The notes: a model not told the origin generated them from the sequence alone. Numbered from the stretch's first letter, positions 18,588 to 32,796 are shown. The stretch: 64,000 nt of DNA from Notolepis coatsorum (GCA_963971535.1 OZ020592.1:122090707-122154706); one strand, 5' to 3'. Program-made: numbers and translations.

Positions 18588-19075
18588 TAGGTTTACTTTA
18601 TTTGATCAGCGTACATTAATAAAACATTTTACAAATGTAAATGCACCCAATTTTTGCCAAAAGGCTCATTTCCATTGGCAGTCCCCCTGCCAGAAGGTAC
18701 AGGCTAAAATCCTGTGTGAAAAAGGGTTAGCAATAAAAACAGAATAAAATCAAGATAAATAACATTACAATAAAAACACAACAAAAGCACATGGAACATA
18801 CGATAGGGATACAGGTCACAATACAGTCATGGACACAAGGACATAGCACATCATGACATATTAAAAGACCCAGACATAGACAAACGCACCATATCCACAC
18901 ACACATAAACACACAGACAGTGTTGACAATTCTGGTTTTCAATGAGCCATTCCTTAACCTTGAATGAATGATATGATGTCGACACACTCTAATTGTTTGA
19001 GGTATTGAGTTCCATTGGTGGGATTCTCTATATAAAAAGATGGCCTGGCCAAATAAACTTTTTTTGAACAGGTAT
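18588..19075 (-). mobile_element. LINE 3' end fragment
   Basis: The minus strand carries a short C-terminal reading frame with GQAIFLYRESHQWNSIPQ near 19050-18990. Similar WNSLP-type motifs lie near the ends of several fish LINE reverse transcriptases. A long untranslated tail follows. The family is not determined. Confidence 0.45.
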
Positions 19076-19199
19076 AAAGACACTATGGTAGTAAGTCAGC
19101 GTAACTAGTAAGGATCATAACCGTCTCATTCTGACTCCTCTCCATTACCAGATTGTCTTTAATACATTGATCTCAGCTCTTGGGTTTGAACTTGGGCAC

Positions 19200-19345
19200 C
19201 GCGTTGCCAGGTACCCAGGTGGGGTATCTCCCAGGTTGTCAGGTACCCAGGTGGGGGGTATCTCCCAGGTTGCCAGGTACCCAGGTGGGGTATCTCCCGT
19301 GTTGCCAGGTACCCAGGTGGGGTATCTCCCGGGCCTTTCTGTGTG
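19200..19345. repeat. Minisatellite of about 32-35 bp units
   Basis: Four to five units of ccaggtacccaggtggggta with tctcccaggttg spacers lie in tandem. They keep frames open on both strands, which accounts for overlapping hypothetical ORFs here. Confidence 0.85.
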
Positions 19346-20487
19346 GAGTTTGCATGTTCTCCCCCCGCGCTCGCAAGGGTTTCCCCTCCAGAAAAAGAGA
19401 TAAACCCAATGGAAAAACATGCAGAACAGTTCGCTAATGCTGTTGCGTCCCTGACGAAGACGGACAGGAGCACTCCTGCATGTGTGTGTGTGTTCCTGTG
19501 TGTGTTCCTGTGTGTCGCCCATCTTACATGTGTGTTCCTGTGTGTCACCCATCTTACATGTGTGTGTGCGACACACCGCCATGTCTCTGGGAGGGTGGGG
19601 GGTGTCGAATGTTGAGAACTGAACATCGACTAATGATCAGCGATGCGTTCCTCATGGGACAGGGTTACACGCAGTGCAGCCAAAGTTTTGTGAGCAGAAG
19701 CGTGTGCACGCATGAGCACGGATGTGCACGGCACGCGCGTTCACATAGGAATGCGCTGCACTCGCCAACTCGCTATAAGTACCCACCTGGCTACTTTGCA
19801 TATCAATAGCGCCGGTCGTCAGGTGTGTTAAATACGTTCTCAGATACATTCACACAGAACTTGTGAATGAAATGTGTTACATTCCATTCGTAGAGGCAAT
19901 TAGGCACTGTCTTTAGTCTGTGCTTAAGGCGAGACAGCACACCCAAAATTGCCTTTTTGCTTTTTTCGACGATATTGAGATTTTGTTATATTTTGCTTCC
20001 TAGTTTCAAGTTTCAAGTTTCTTTAATAGTTGTCATACAGAAGTACAGAATACTTTTGTACAAAATGCTTCTTACTGTTGCGCTCCAGAGACTGTGCATG
20101 ACAAGATAAGTATGAAATAAAAACATAGTAAAAATTAGAAGAAAAAAAAAAGAGGTCACAGTGTTCAGTTTAGACATATGTACAATGTTCGTAGACGTAG
20201 TTACCATACAATATACAATACTGTGCAGTGTACTAATATACAATACTATATAGTGCAAGGCATAAATGGACGAGGTGCAGTTTAGGTACAATTCACAGTA
20301 GGTGTACGAGTTGTAGTGCAAATCCTTTATCAATAAATATAAAGTGTAAGTGTGTTTGTGTGATCTAAAGTGTGGAGAGTGGGTGCTGCAGTGTGTTGTT
20401 TGTTTGAGTGAGTGTGTGTGTGCGTGTGGGTGTGTGTGCTGTGTGCATTTGATGGTTGTTGCATAGTGATTATTGTTCGTTTAGCGA

Positions 20488-21882
20488 TTATTGTTCGTTT
20501 AGCAGCCTGATGGCCTGGGGATAGAAGCTCCTTCTGAGTCTTTCTGTGCTCGCCATAAGACTCCGGTATCGCTTGCCTGACGGCAGCAGTTCAAAGAGGC
20601 AGTTGTTCGGGTGGCTCGAGTCCTTAATAATTCTCTTAGCCTTCCCCTTGCACCGCTTGTTGTAAATGTTCTGGAGGGTGGGAAGCCCCCCTCTAATTGT
20701 GCGTTCGGCTGAACGTGTCACTCTTTGTAGTCTGCTACGGTCTTGTGCAGTGCTATTCCCAAACCAGGAGGTGATGTTGCCGGTCAGGATGCTCTCTATT
20801 GTACATGAGTAGAAGTTCCTAAGGATCTTCTGACTGACTTGGAACTTCCTTAGGCGCCTGAGGAAGTAGAGGCGTTGTCGTGCCTTCTTCACAACACTGT
20901 CAATGTGTGTGGTCCATGTCAAGTCCTCGGATATGTGGGCTCCGAGGTACTTGAAACTGTTCACTCTCTCAACTGGTGCCCCGTCGATGCTGAGGGGGCT
21001 GTAGTCCTTGACCCCCGACCTCCTGAAGTCCACAATCATCTCTTTTGTTTTGCTGACGTTCAGGGAGAGGCAGTTCTCCTGACACCACTGTGACAGGTTC
21101 TCTACCTCTTCCAGGTAGGCCCTTTCGTCGTTGGCAGAGATCAGGCCCACCACTACTGTGTCATCAGCAAATTTGATGATGGTGTTGTTGTTCCGCTGTG
21201 CTACGCAGTCATGTGTGTACAGGGAGTAGAGGAGGGGGCTCAGAACACAGCCCTGGGGGGCCCCTATGTTGAGCGTGATGGATGAGGAGGTGCAGTTGCC
21301 GGCTCTTACCACCTGGGGTCTGCCCGTCAGGAAGTCCAGGACCCACTGGCACAGGTCATAGTTCAAGCCCAGGTCCCTGAGCTTGGCTATGAGTTTGGAG
21401 GGGACTATGGTATTGAATGCTGAGCTGTAGTCGATGAACAGCATTCTCACATAGTTCCCCTTCCTCTTGTCCAGATGTGATGCTGCTGTGTGCAGCACAT
21501 GGGCTATGGCGTCCTCCGTGGACCTGTTGGGGCGATATGCAAATTGCAGAGGGTCCAGGTTGATGGGGAGGGAGGAACAGATGTAGCCCTTCACTAGCTT
21601 CTCAAAGCACTTCATGGCTATGGAGGTGAGGGCTACAGGGCGGTAGTCGTTGAGGCAAGCGGGCGTAGATTTTTTGGGTACAGGGATGATGGTGGACTTC
21701 TTCAGACAGGTGGGGATGACGGCCTGTTCCAAGGACAGGTTGAAGATGTCAGTGAATACCGGGGCCAGTTGGTCGGCACAGACTTTTAGGACGCGGCCGG
21801 GGATGCCGTCCGGTCCTGCTGCCTTCCTGATATCCACTTTTTTAAAGATCCGTCTCACCTCATGCTCTGTTACCCTGAACAC
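20488..21882 (-). pseudogene. LINE reverse transcriptase part
   Basis: These 464 aa carry RT motifs in order: [41 protein letters not shown] and FADDT (catalytic FADD), then [14 protein letters not shown] and a C-terminal domain ending LLNEQ. This is the target-primed reverse transcriptase of a CR1/L2-type element. It is cut from its endonuclease by a frame change in the C-run upstream, so this copy is not functional as a single ORF2. Confidence 0.9.
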
Positions 21883-22162
21883 TGAGTCTCCATCAGCAGA
21901 CCCCCCCCCCCCCCATTGCCGTGGTTTGTAGGCTGGTGTTGTTATTCACAGCCTCAAACCTCGCATAGAAGGAGTTGAGATCATTTGCTAAGGAGATGTC
22001 ACTGTTCAGTTTGAGGGGGGTTCCTTTGTAGTCTGTCATTGTTCTGAGGCCCTGCCACATGCCTCTAGAGTCAGCCTGTTCAAACTGAAGTTCAACTTTA
22101 TCCCTGTAACGCCGTTTTGCCTCTATTACTGCTCTCCTGACGTTGTATCTTGCCATCTTGTG

Positions 22163-23449
22163 TTATTCCATGTTGCCTGTCACCAGCCCGGTGTTGTATG
22201 CTGATGTGCGCACTTTCAGAGCCTCACGGACGGATTTGTCTACCCAGGGCTTTTGATTTGGGTAGATATTAATTTTGGTGGTGGGGATTATTACTTCTAC
22301 CTGAGTACAGACATAGTCAATCACCGTTTCGGTGTATTCGTTAATATTGGCTGTGTTATCACGGAATACACTCCATTCTGTGCTTCCCAGCACTGCTTGG
22401 AGTGACTCCACTGACGTCACGGCCCAACGCTTAACCTCTCGCGAGACCACCGGCGTTCGCTTGAGACTCTGTTTATACTTAGGCAAAAGAAAAATTGCGG
22501 CGTGATCGCTTTTACCGAATGGACTAAGAGCCTGTGACTTGTACCCATTCTTAAATTGCGAGTATACATGGTCTAATATGTTCTCGCCTCTGGTGGGACA
22601 GGTCACATGCTGATAGAAATTCGGCAGCACCTTTTTAAGACGCGCGCTGTTGAAATCCCCCAAGACCAAAATGGCCGCGTCAACGTTAGCTGCCTGGAGT
22701 TTGTTTACCTCGTCGTGAAGTTTTGAAAGTGCGACCTCAGTGTTCGCGTGTGGTGGAATGTACACTCCGATGAGGATGATGGACGTTAACTCTCTTGGGA
22801 GGAAGAAGGGTCGACATTTTATCGTGATAAACTCCAGGTCTGGGGAGCAGTGGTTAGACATTTCCTTTGTGTTGCCTAAATCGCACCACTCCTTGTTTAT
22901 CATGAAGGCAATGCCGCCTCCTTTCTTCTTTAGTGACTCTAATGCCGTCCGGTCTTTTCGTAGAACGAAGAAGTGGTCTGCCGGTTCTATTGCATGATTC
23001 GGGACATCTGGACTCAGCCAAGTTTCTGTGAAACAGAGGACGTTACAATCCCGAATGTCCCTCTGGAATTGGATCCTTGCTCTGATGTCGTCCAATTTGT
23101 TTCCTATCGATTGCACATTGGCCAACAATATGCTGGGCAATGTGGTTCTGTGTCGTTTGGACCTCAGTCTGTTCCGGACCCCGGCTCTCTTTCCTCGTCT
23201 TCGCGGCGGCTTTTGGTCTTGTCCGTGGCCGGCATAACAAAGGATCTCGGCGGGCCATTTCTGCTGTTCAGCGATCCGATCCAGAGAGCAATCCAAACGG
23301 TAAGTTTTTCTTAATCCAATGTCAATGATTGACTGACGGTCATACACATATAACGCACCAACAGTTGGTGCAAATAAAACTCCTAATACTATAAAAATTA
23401 ACAAAATAAAGCACAGTCTCGTCGGAGCGATCAGAAAGGCAGCCATCAC
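22163..23449 (-). pseudogene. LINE apurinic-type endonuclease part
   Basis: These 428 aa contain ANVQSIGNKLDD, FTETWLSP (catalytic glutamate), GVYIPPHAN, LGDFNSARL (GDFN) and GKSDHAAIF (SDH), the motif series of exonuclease III-like LINE endonucleases. The first 40 residues are hydrophobic. It ends at a TAA where related sequence continues, since the downstream MARYNVRRAVIEAKRRYRDK linker is in the same frame. Confidence 0.9.
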
Positions 23450-23578
23450 AGCAGCGCCAGTTCAGTTCTAAACATGTCTTCTATGAAACTAGTGACAATA
23501 AAATGTCAATAACACACATTTTGTTGTTTATTTGACTTAATTTAGCTTGATTGCATCCATAAATGTGCACATATTTAA

Positions 23579-24396
23579 CACTTTAACTGCCGAAAACGCC
23601 GGAACTCATCATTCCCCGCCATGCTGAAGTTGCAGAGGACGCCGTAACTCGTCTTTGATATCAATATTTAAAAAATCTGTGATCGAAATCATATTTCCCC
23701 TCCGCAGCCTTGACACACAGTGCTGATCTCCTCTCAACCCTCTAGCGGTTCAAGAGCGCCATCTGGTGGCCGATCGGCAGATCGAAACCGGATATCAACC
23801 TTTGAACCGGCAGGACTCACTCCATATGTGGTCCGGGCACTCGCTAATGTTAGAGAGACTCCGTCTTCACACAGTGAACATCGATCGGTGGAAATAACTC
23901 GAAAAAACAACATGATTTGGACGTATATACTATTATACAACCTGGAAATGGATCGGGTATTTCGACATCCCATAATAGAAAACTGTCTACTCCACGCTGA
24001 TCGCCCAACGGCCCGAGGAGACTGGGGTGAGTTTTAGCGTGTAGTATTACCGCGTTCGATATAAACTGCTATGATGAACATATGACCCACATTAGATGAA
24101 TGGTATAACGTTGCCCACGGAATTATAAACGCCCCCTCACGTTCTGGAGAAAGCTGCAGAAAGAGATGAAAACATACTTATACTTTAGACCATATTTTAG
24201 TATGAATATGTGAATGAAAAAGTTTAACGTTGCTACACCATGAACAATACATATAGGACATTGAATGGGCCCTAATAATGGCAATCTAGCAATAGAATTT
24301 AAAAAGTTATAGCCCTGCAAAGAAGGGGAACTTCTCCATGTTAAATAGAGCTGGCAAGGGATGGTATATCATGAATTTAACCCGGCAATCAAAGTG
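23579..24396. mobile_element. TTAA-flanked non-autonomous DNA element
   Basis: TTAA at 23575-23578 and 24397-24400 flank ends CACTTTAACTGCCG and CGGCAATCAAAGTG, which are imperfect inverted repeats. The size and TTAA duplication fit piggyBac or Kolobok derivatives. It contains no coding sequence I can support. Confidence 0.6.
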
Positions 24397-24618
24397 TTAA
24401 TGGGGAAGTGCCTCATTTGCATATATAAAGATAAAATTCAGAAAAATTGCAATATATTTTTTCTTAGTTTATATGTACATAACAAACTGGGAAAGTTTCA
24501 TAGTGATATCTATTCAAGTATTTTGGGGGTGCTGTGCCCCCTTAAGCGAGGGGACATTTATGCGCATGCGCGGGAGCGTAGCGTGTTGCAATATGAGGAA
24601 CGCAACACTGCTAATGAT

Positions 24619-26760
<2,142 letters not shown>

Positions 26761-26875
26761 AGCAGAGAATTGATATAACACATTTTTATTGATATTAAAA
26801 TGTCTGTCATTAAAATAATTTTTTGTAAAGATTGTAATATATTTCTTATTGATTATGATATATCTCTGACATTAG

Positions 26876-27060
26876 TGGCTCAGGCGGTATAGTCTGGTAA
26901 TCGGAAGGTTCCCGGTTCGATTCCGGCTCCTCCTGGCAGTGTGTCAAATCATCCTTGAGCAAGACACTTAAGCAGGTCGGCACCTTGCATGCCGTCGGTG
27001 TGTGAATGTGTGAGTCCATTTACCATTTAAGTAGTGTAAGGGGCTGAGGGGAATGGTGAT
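26876..27060 (+). mobile_element. tRNA-derived SINE
   Basis: The head has an A-box-like gtggctcaggcggtatag and a B-box ggttcgattcc. It is followed by the body cttgagcaagacactta and gtgtgtgaatgtgtgag, a pattern shared with the SINE at 35883. No T-run tail is obvious and the 3' limit is approximate. Confidence 0.65.
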
Positions 27061-27607
27061 CAATGGATGCTATGTTCCTGCCTGTTGGCTCCCCCCAATG
27101 GAGAAAAGAAGACTGACAGCTGCACACATGCAGACACACACACACAGCTGTCTTTCAATTAGCAATCAGCATGCCTCTCAAAGAGGACAAACCAAGAACA
27201 TCAGAGGGTGTCTTGGAATGGAGAGTGGGAGAGCTGTGGGGAGACAACCAAACTGTGAGTTAAACAGCCGGTAAGCCGGACAGCGGCCCGGCCTAGTTAA
27301 AGACTGGACTATAGCAAAGACAATTCGGTGCTTCACTGGGAGCCAGTATGATTTTTGTTTGTTTCTTAATTTTCTGTTTTGTTTAAATAAATGCCCCTGG
27401 CCATTGTCCAGCGGGGAGCTAAAGCTGTTTGACTGTGTGTTTGATTATTTGTACAACCATATTGCACCTTCCACCTACCCCTGTCTGCTACCTTTGTTAC
27501 ATTGCTGGAGAATGCGGGCATTGCAATTTGTTTGTACAATAATCAAACACTGTTAAAAGCTGCATGGACAAATAGTAAACAAACTTGAACTTGAAAAAAA
27601 AAACAGC
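27061..27607. other. Non-coding leader of the gypsy element, LTR not defined
   Basis: No gene is seen. An AATAAA at about 27386 and a poly-A run directly before the gag ATG are present. An LTR probably overlaps this stretch, but the 3' LTR is missing, so limits cannot be set. Confidence 0.35.
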
Positions 27608-28720
27608 ATGGAGAACCTGGTGATGCAGCTGTTAAAGGACAATGAGGAGCAGAAGGCTATGCACCGGGAGCTCCTGGCAGAACAAAGGCAGCAGAATGCT
27701 CTCATATATGCAGAGATGAAGAAAGGTACGGCGCCAGGCCCTACCCAGCACAGTGGAGCTGGGGGTCAACCCAACCCGAGCAGATTTATCCCCAAGATGA
27801 CTGAGAATGATGATGTGGAAGCCTATTTTCTGGCATTTGAACGAACAGCCACCAGGGAGAAGTGGGCTGAGGACACCTGGGCAGATCTCATTGGACCTTT
27901 TCTCACCGGGCCTGCGCAGCATGCCTATCTTGACCTCTCCCCTGAACAAGCTAAGGTATATACCCATCTAAAAAAAGAGACTTTGGCTAGGTATGGTTAC
28001 AGCCTGCATGCTCGAGCTCAAAGATTTCATGAGTGGAAATACACTCCGGAGATGTCTTCCAGAGCCCAGCTGTATGACCTAGCTCGTTTGGGCAAATCCT
28101 GGCTGACTAATGACCCGGAGGGGGTGAGTGTGTTGGAGAGAGTGGTTATGGACAAATTTATCCGTACATTACCCTATGATGCCAAGAAAATGGTGAGCCA
28201 TGGTAACCCAACCGGGATTGATGATCTGGTCAATCTTGTTGAAAGCCACCAGGTCACAATTGAACTGCTAAAGTCAGGAAGGACTGAGCGACCAGAGGCT
28301 GGGAAAAACAGGAAAGTCCCAGAGAAGGCCAGAGTGTGGGAAAAAGAACCAGAGCGAGAAGACCAGGTGCTGAGACGCAGACGGTTCCCAGTGCTTGGGG
28401 ATAGGAGGAGGTGCTTTGAGTGTGGAGAGGTGGGACACCTCGCCTGGGACTGCCCCACAAGGGATGAATCCATGCCTACTGCGGCCTCGGCTGGTGGAGG
28501 CTCAGGGAGGCCTTGCCACCTACTGGACTCCTGTTGGGCCACCGAATGCTCCCCTCCCCACATGGTGCCGGTAAAAATAAATGGAAAGGATGCAGGAGCA
28601 CTGGTGGATTCAGGTAGTTCAGTCTCACTGGTCCAACCCCATCTCCTTGACCAGCTGGAACCAGGGAATATCCTGTGGGTAAGGTTCAGCTCACCACACC
28701 TCAGGGTACCTGTGAACTGA
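27608..28720 (+). pseudogene. Ty3/gypsy Gag with SCAN-like capsid, joined to protease start
   Basis: The 370 aa begin MENLVMQLLKDNEEQ, a coiled-coil-like lead, followed by a capsid region with WADLIGPFLTGPAQHAYLDL that resembles the SCAN domain derived from such Gags. One CCHC knuckle CFECGEVGHLAWDC lies at 269-282. The protease begins with LVDSGSSVSLV (D334). The frame breaks near 28676; protease and integrase continue in another frame, so this copy is inactivated. Confidence 0.8.
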
Positions 28721-29940
28721 AGGTGGGAGTGGTTCCCTGTCTCCCCGTCCCGGTGCTGGTTGGCCGAGACTGCCCCCTCTATGAGAAACAATACCGGAGG
28801 AAAAAGGTGAGCGAGAGAACTCGATATACTCGATGTAATGTAACCTCAAAAGGACGCAAACGTGTACTAACTTCACCAAATGTGTATTCCCCAGGAGGAG
28901 AGGCCTCCAAGCTGGTGTGTGTTGCTCCGGAGAACGATGACCAGAGCTCCACAGGGCCCAGCTCAGAAGAGGAGTTGGAGAACCCATTTGCTTCCTTTCC
29001 AGATGAAGTGAGCTCGGGGGAAGCCGAGCAGGGAGCCCAGCCCTTACCCAGGTTGAGAGGACAGTTTGGTACGGCCCAGTTGGGGGATCCCAATCTGCTG
29101 CATGCTCGGAGCAATGTGCAAGAGATAGAAGGGAAACTGGCTCCCGGGGTGAGTAACCTCTCATATCCCCATTTTCTGATAAAAAATCAACTTCTCTACT
29201 ATGCTCAGATGGTGGACCATCAAAAAAGATGTTTGCTAGTGGTGCCCAAACAGTATGTGTCCACAGTTTTACACCTGGCCCACAGCCATGTCCTCGGGGC
29301 CCATCTGGGGGTCGAGAAGACCAGAGACCGTATCAGGGGACGGTTCTATTGGCCAGGAGTGGTAAGAGCGGTAACAGACTACTGTCGCACATGCCCAGAA
29401 TGTCAAAAGATGGCACCAAAACCCCACTTCAAAAATCCACTGATACCATTGCCGATTATTGAGGTGCCCTTTGATAGGATTGCCATGGACCTAGTGGGAC
29501 CGCTAGTGAAATCTGCAAGGGGACACCAATATATCCTTGTTGTCCTTGACTATGCCACCAGGTATCCTGAGGCCATTCCCCTCCGGAACATGACAACGAA
29601 GGGCATTGCATGGGAGCTGCTCCAGATGTTCAGCAGAGTTGGGATACCCGGAGAGATACTTATGGACCAAGGGACCCCCTTTATGTCTAGGATCATGAAG
29701 GACATGTGTCGGCTCCTCAAGGTAAAACAAATTAGAACTTCAGTATACCACCCACAAACGGATGGTTTGGTCGAAAGTTTTAACAAGACCCTGAAGTCCA
29801 TGCTCCGGAAAGTGGTTGATAAGGATGGCAGGGACTGGGATCAGTTGCTGCCTTACCTCATGTTTTCCTTTAGAGAAGTACCACAGGCATCTACAGGATT
29901 CTCACTGTGGGATATTCTGAAGAAGAATGTTCTCAGTCAA
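28675..29940 (+). pseudogene. Gypsy protease tail and integrase, Gmr1-like order
   Basis: After the frame break the protease tail ends with VLVGRDCPLY. A linker of about 150 residues follows, and then an integrase: HHCC region ending CRTCPECQK, then D in FDRIAMDLVGPL, D in EILMDQGTPF and E in LVESFNKTLK. No reverse transcriptase lies between protease and integrase, which fits the Gmr1 group, where integrase precedes RT. RT and RNase H are absent because the element stops near 29930 at G-runs next to LINE sequence. Confidence 0.75.
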
Positions 29941-30026
29941 CCGAGAAAAGGGGGGGGGGGGTGTTCCACTCCACAGAGAGGGGGGGGGGGGCACAGGCAA
30001 GGGGAGAAAGGGGAGGGGAATATATT

Positions 30027-30960
30027 TACATGAGAACATTATATTATACCACAACACCAACAGCTGTGCCTCTCTCCACCCATCGGTCAAACTCCTGAAA
30101 TTAGCTGACAACACCACCCTGGTGGGTCTCATCTCCAGGGGGGACGAGTCGGCCTACAGGAGGGAGATTGAGAGGCTGCAGAGCTGGTGCAGCTGCAACA
30201 ACCTGGAGCTCAATGCTCAAAAGACAGTGGAGATGGTAGTGGACTTCAGGAGGAAAGCAGCCCTGCCCCCTCCCATCATACTGGGAGGCACCCAGGTGGC
30301 CTCTGTGGAGTCATGCCGATTCCTTGGTATGACCATCTCCCGGGACTTAAAATGGGAGCTTAACATCACAGGCCTGCTTAAAAAGGCCCAGGGGAGGATG
30401 TTCTTCCTCCGGCAGTTGAATAAATACAAACTGCCGAGGACCATGATGGCCCAATTTTACACGGCCATCATTGAGTCCATCCTCATCCACTCCATCATCT
30501 CCTGGTTCCCCACTGCAGTGGCAAAAGATCTCGCCAAGCTGCAGCGGGTGATTCGCTCCGCGGAGAGGGTGATCGGCTGTCCCCTGCCCCCCCTCAGGTC
30601 CCTGCATGACTCCAGGGTGCTGAAGAGGGCAAGAAAGATCATGGCCGACCCCTCCCACCCCGGACACAGCCTCTTCACCCTGCTCCCCTCTGGGAGAAGG
30701 CTTAGGATCCCAAAGGCTGTGAAAGCTCGTCACAGACTGAGCTTCTCCTCAGCCGCCAGGCTGATCAATGCCTCAGGCCCCCTCCGCCCCCAAGTGACAC
30801 TGGCACAATGACACTGCACTGCACTGGTCTTTACTGGAACTCTGCACTTTACATATATATATATATATATATGTATTTAAATGATTAATCGTCCACTGCA
30901 CTGTTTTTTGTCCTGTGTCTGTGTTGGTGTTGTTACTGTGAAAAAATAAATGAAAAAAAA
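30027..30960 (+). mobile_element. 5'-truncated CR1/L2-like LINE, RT C-terminal part and 3' end
   Basis: The frame up to 30811 encodes the end of an RT: LADNTTLVGLI (FADD-type motif with N for the second D), NAQKTVEMVVDFRR, FLGMTISRDLKW and a C-terminal domain. The 3' region carries an (AT)n run at 30853-30872 and an AATAAATG-type tail. It differs from the LINE at 20012, so it is another subfamily. The changed LADN motif makes it inactive. Confidence 0.8.
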
Positions 30961-31224
30961 TGCATACTGTAGAGCATTCACTATATGCCTTTTGATACAC
31001 GGTTATAGCGGCCACCGTACCGTAACATAATACTTTATAAAGTATTCCCTCCGTCTGGTCATTCAACATGGTGTCAGAAGTAAAAGCGGCCATACTGGAT
31101 TATGCACGTTTCGAGAAAGACGAAAAGAAAAGAAAAAGCAAGGAATGATTTCTTTTATCGATTGAGACAAGCTAACGTTGAATTTGTAGCCTACTAGCCA
31201 TGCACATTATCATACAGTGTCGTC

Positions 31225-32372
31225 ATGGCAGACGGATTCCGCAGACCCGATCCCCTGGTATTTGATGGGAACATTGCGGAGAACTGGCGAGTGTTTGAAC
31301 AAGAGTACGACATTTTCATTGCCGCGGCACACTCTGAAAAACCAGCCCGCACACAGGCGTATATTCTACCATTGAACGTGAGAGATCATTCACATACGCA
31401 GCAGAGGTAAGAGCACCCGGTGAAGGTGGGAACGTCATCGCTCCCGCGGAGTCTAAGGAGAACCCAGTATGTTTAAAGAGAACATTTCTGGAAATTTGCA
31501 ATCCTCAAACCAACATTACAATGGAAAGGCACAAGTTTAACACAAGATGCCAAAACCAAGGTGAGACAATTGAATCATACGTTACTGATTTAAGGATCAA
31601 AGCCAAGAGCTGCGGTTTTGGAATATTGCGAGACGACCTCACCAGAGATAGACTTGTATGTGGCATAAGTGACGATGGTCTGAGAAAAGTATTGCTGCGT
31701 GATAGTGAACTGACTCTAACTAAGGCCATATCCAGTGATGCGTTCCTCATGGGACGAGGTTGCACACAGTGCAGCCAAAGTTTTGTGAGCAGAAGCGCGT
31801 GCACGCACACGCACGGATGTGCACGGCACGCACGTGCACACAGGAATGCGCTGCACTCGCTAAGTACCCACCTGGGCTACTTTGCATATCAATAGCGCCG
31901 GTCGTCATGTGTGTTAAATACATTCTCAGATACATTCACACACAACTTGTGAATGAAATGTGTTAGATTCCATTCGTAGAGGCAATTAGGCATTGTCTTT
32001 AGTCTGTGCTTAAGCGAGGGAACATTTATGCGCATGCGCGGGAGCGTCATTAGCGTGCGTGCAGCTAATGAGGAACGCAACACTGGCCATATCAGTGTGT
32101 CGAATACATGAGCTGTCTGACCAGCACACAAAGATACTATCTGCAGTACCGCAAATGTCCACTAAAGTTGACAGCGTGCAACACAGAGTCTCAAGGAAAC
32201 AGAGATTTGAGACAAGACAGAAACCACAGTCAGAAAATAACATGCAGATCACAAATTGCAACAATTGTGGGGGAAGCCATGCAGCTAAGAGGGAGGTTTT
32301 CCCTGCATATGGTCAACAATGTCACACATGCAAGAAATGGAACCACTACAAAAACAGTTGCAGATTAACACA
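31225..32372 (+). pseudogene. Gypsy Gag, split by a MITE and frame breaks
   Basis: The start MADGFRRPDPLVFDGNIAEN is typical of fish gypsy Gag. It runs to 31410, where the frame breaks, and continues in another frame (31521 onward: RHKFNTRCQNQGETIESYV) to the MITE at 31733. After the MITE the frame resumes at 32094 with VCRIHELSDQ and reaches a zinc-knuckle-like region CNNCGGSHAAKREV with CHTCKKWNHYKNSC. Removal of the MITE and one 8-bp duplication restores continuity at that point. Confidence 0.75.
31733..32085. mobile_element. hAT-type MITE, 353 bp
   Basis: The ends are CAGTGATGCGTTCCTCAT and ATGAGGAACGCAACACTG, an 18-bp inverted repeat with one mismatch. The 8-bp duplication gccatatc lies at 31725-31732 and 32086-32093. 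It is an internally deleted relative of the element at 19638-24610 and contains cgcatgcgcggga near its right end. It has no coding content. Confidence 0.9.
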
Positions 32373-32519
32373 GCAACGCTCTGGCACACAGAGGCAAAGG
32401 AGATCCATCAACCAACTAGAACCAGAACGAGCCACAAGTGGTAGCGATGAAGAATCATTCTATGTGGATGGAATAACACTGGAGAATGTTGACACAATAA
32501 ACGGTAATGCAAAAGGGAA

Positions 32520-32796
32520 AAGTGAAGCATTTACCACTGTTCATGTAAATAGCAAGCCTATCGAAATGAAAGTCGATACAGGAGCAAGGTGCAATGTCAT
32601 GTCATATGATGCATTCAAACATGTGGAGAAAGGAGAAGAAATCGACAGTTCAAAAATCACCAACTTGATTGCATATGGAGGAGATCAGATCAACACTGTG
32701 GGTTCAGTAACACTATCATGTCACCTAGCAGGCCAGCCATATGCACTGCAGTTCTACATTGTGGAGCGAAACGTCCAGCCACTGCTAGGCTCATAG
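32520..32796 (+). pseudogene. Gypsy aspartic protease
   Basis: In the same frame as the zinc knuckle, MKVDTGARCNVMSYDAF gives the DTG active site, and the domain ends at NVQPLLGS before a stop at 32794. The sequence after PLLG normally leads to the RT; here unrelated sequence starts. Confidence 0.7.

Larger units (their letters stand above)
20012..23475 (-). mobile_element. Near-complete CR1/L2-like (Rex1/Maui-type) LINE
   Basis: On the minus strand an endonuclease ORF, a short linker ORF (22156-21893) and an RT ORF lie in order. A 3' untranslated region of about 470 bp ends in repeated ttcaag/cttgaa units. Two lesions separate the coding parts: an in-frame TAA at 22163-22165 and a frame change at the C-run 21901-21914. 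A second copy of the last 1.2 kb at 59047-60280 is almost identical, so the family moved recently. The exact clade name is inferred. Confidence 0.85.
19638..24610. mobile_element. hAT-type DNA transposon, 4.97 kb, non-autonomous, with nested insertions
   Basis: The left end reads CAGCGATGCGTTCCTCAT and the right end ATGAGGAACGCAACACTG, an 18-bp terminal inverted repeat. The 8-bp duplication ctaatgat lies outside both ends (19630-19637 and 24611-24618), as expected for hAT. The left 300 bp match the short element at 31733-32085, which looks like an internal-deletion derivative. Inside are a LINE (about 20012-23475) and a TTAA-flanked element (23579-24396). No hAT transposase is seen, so it is non-autonomous. 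Confidence 0.85.

Noticed and set aside
20488..23449. Active, autonomous LINE
   Set aside because: An in-frame TAA at 22163 and a frame change in the C-run at 21901-21914 break the ORF.
26876..26950. True tRNA gene
   Set aside because: A- and B-box-like words are present but no cloverleaf can be folded by eye, and the SINE body follows; the same holds at 35883.
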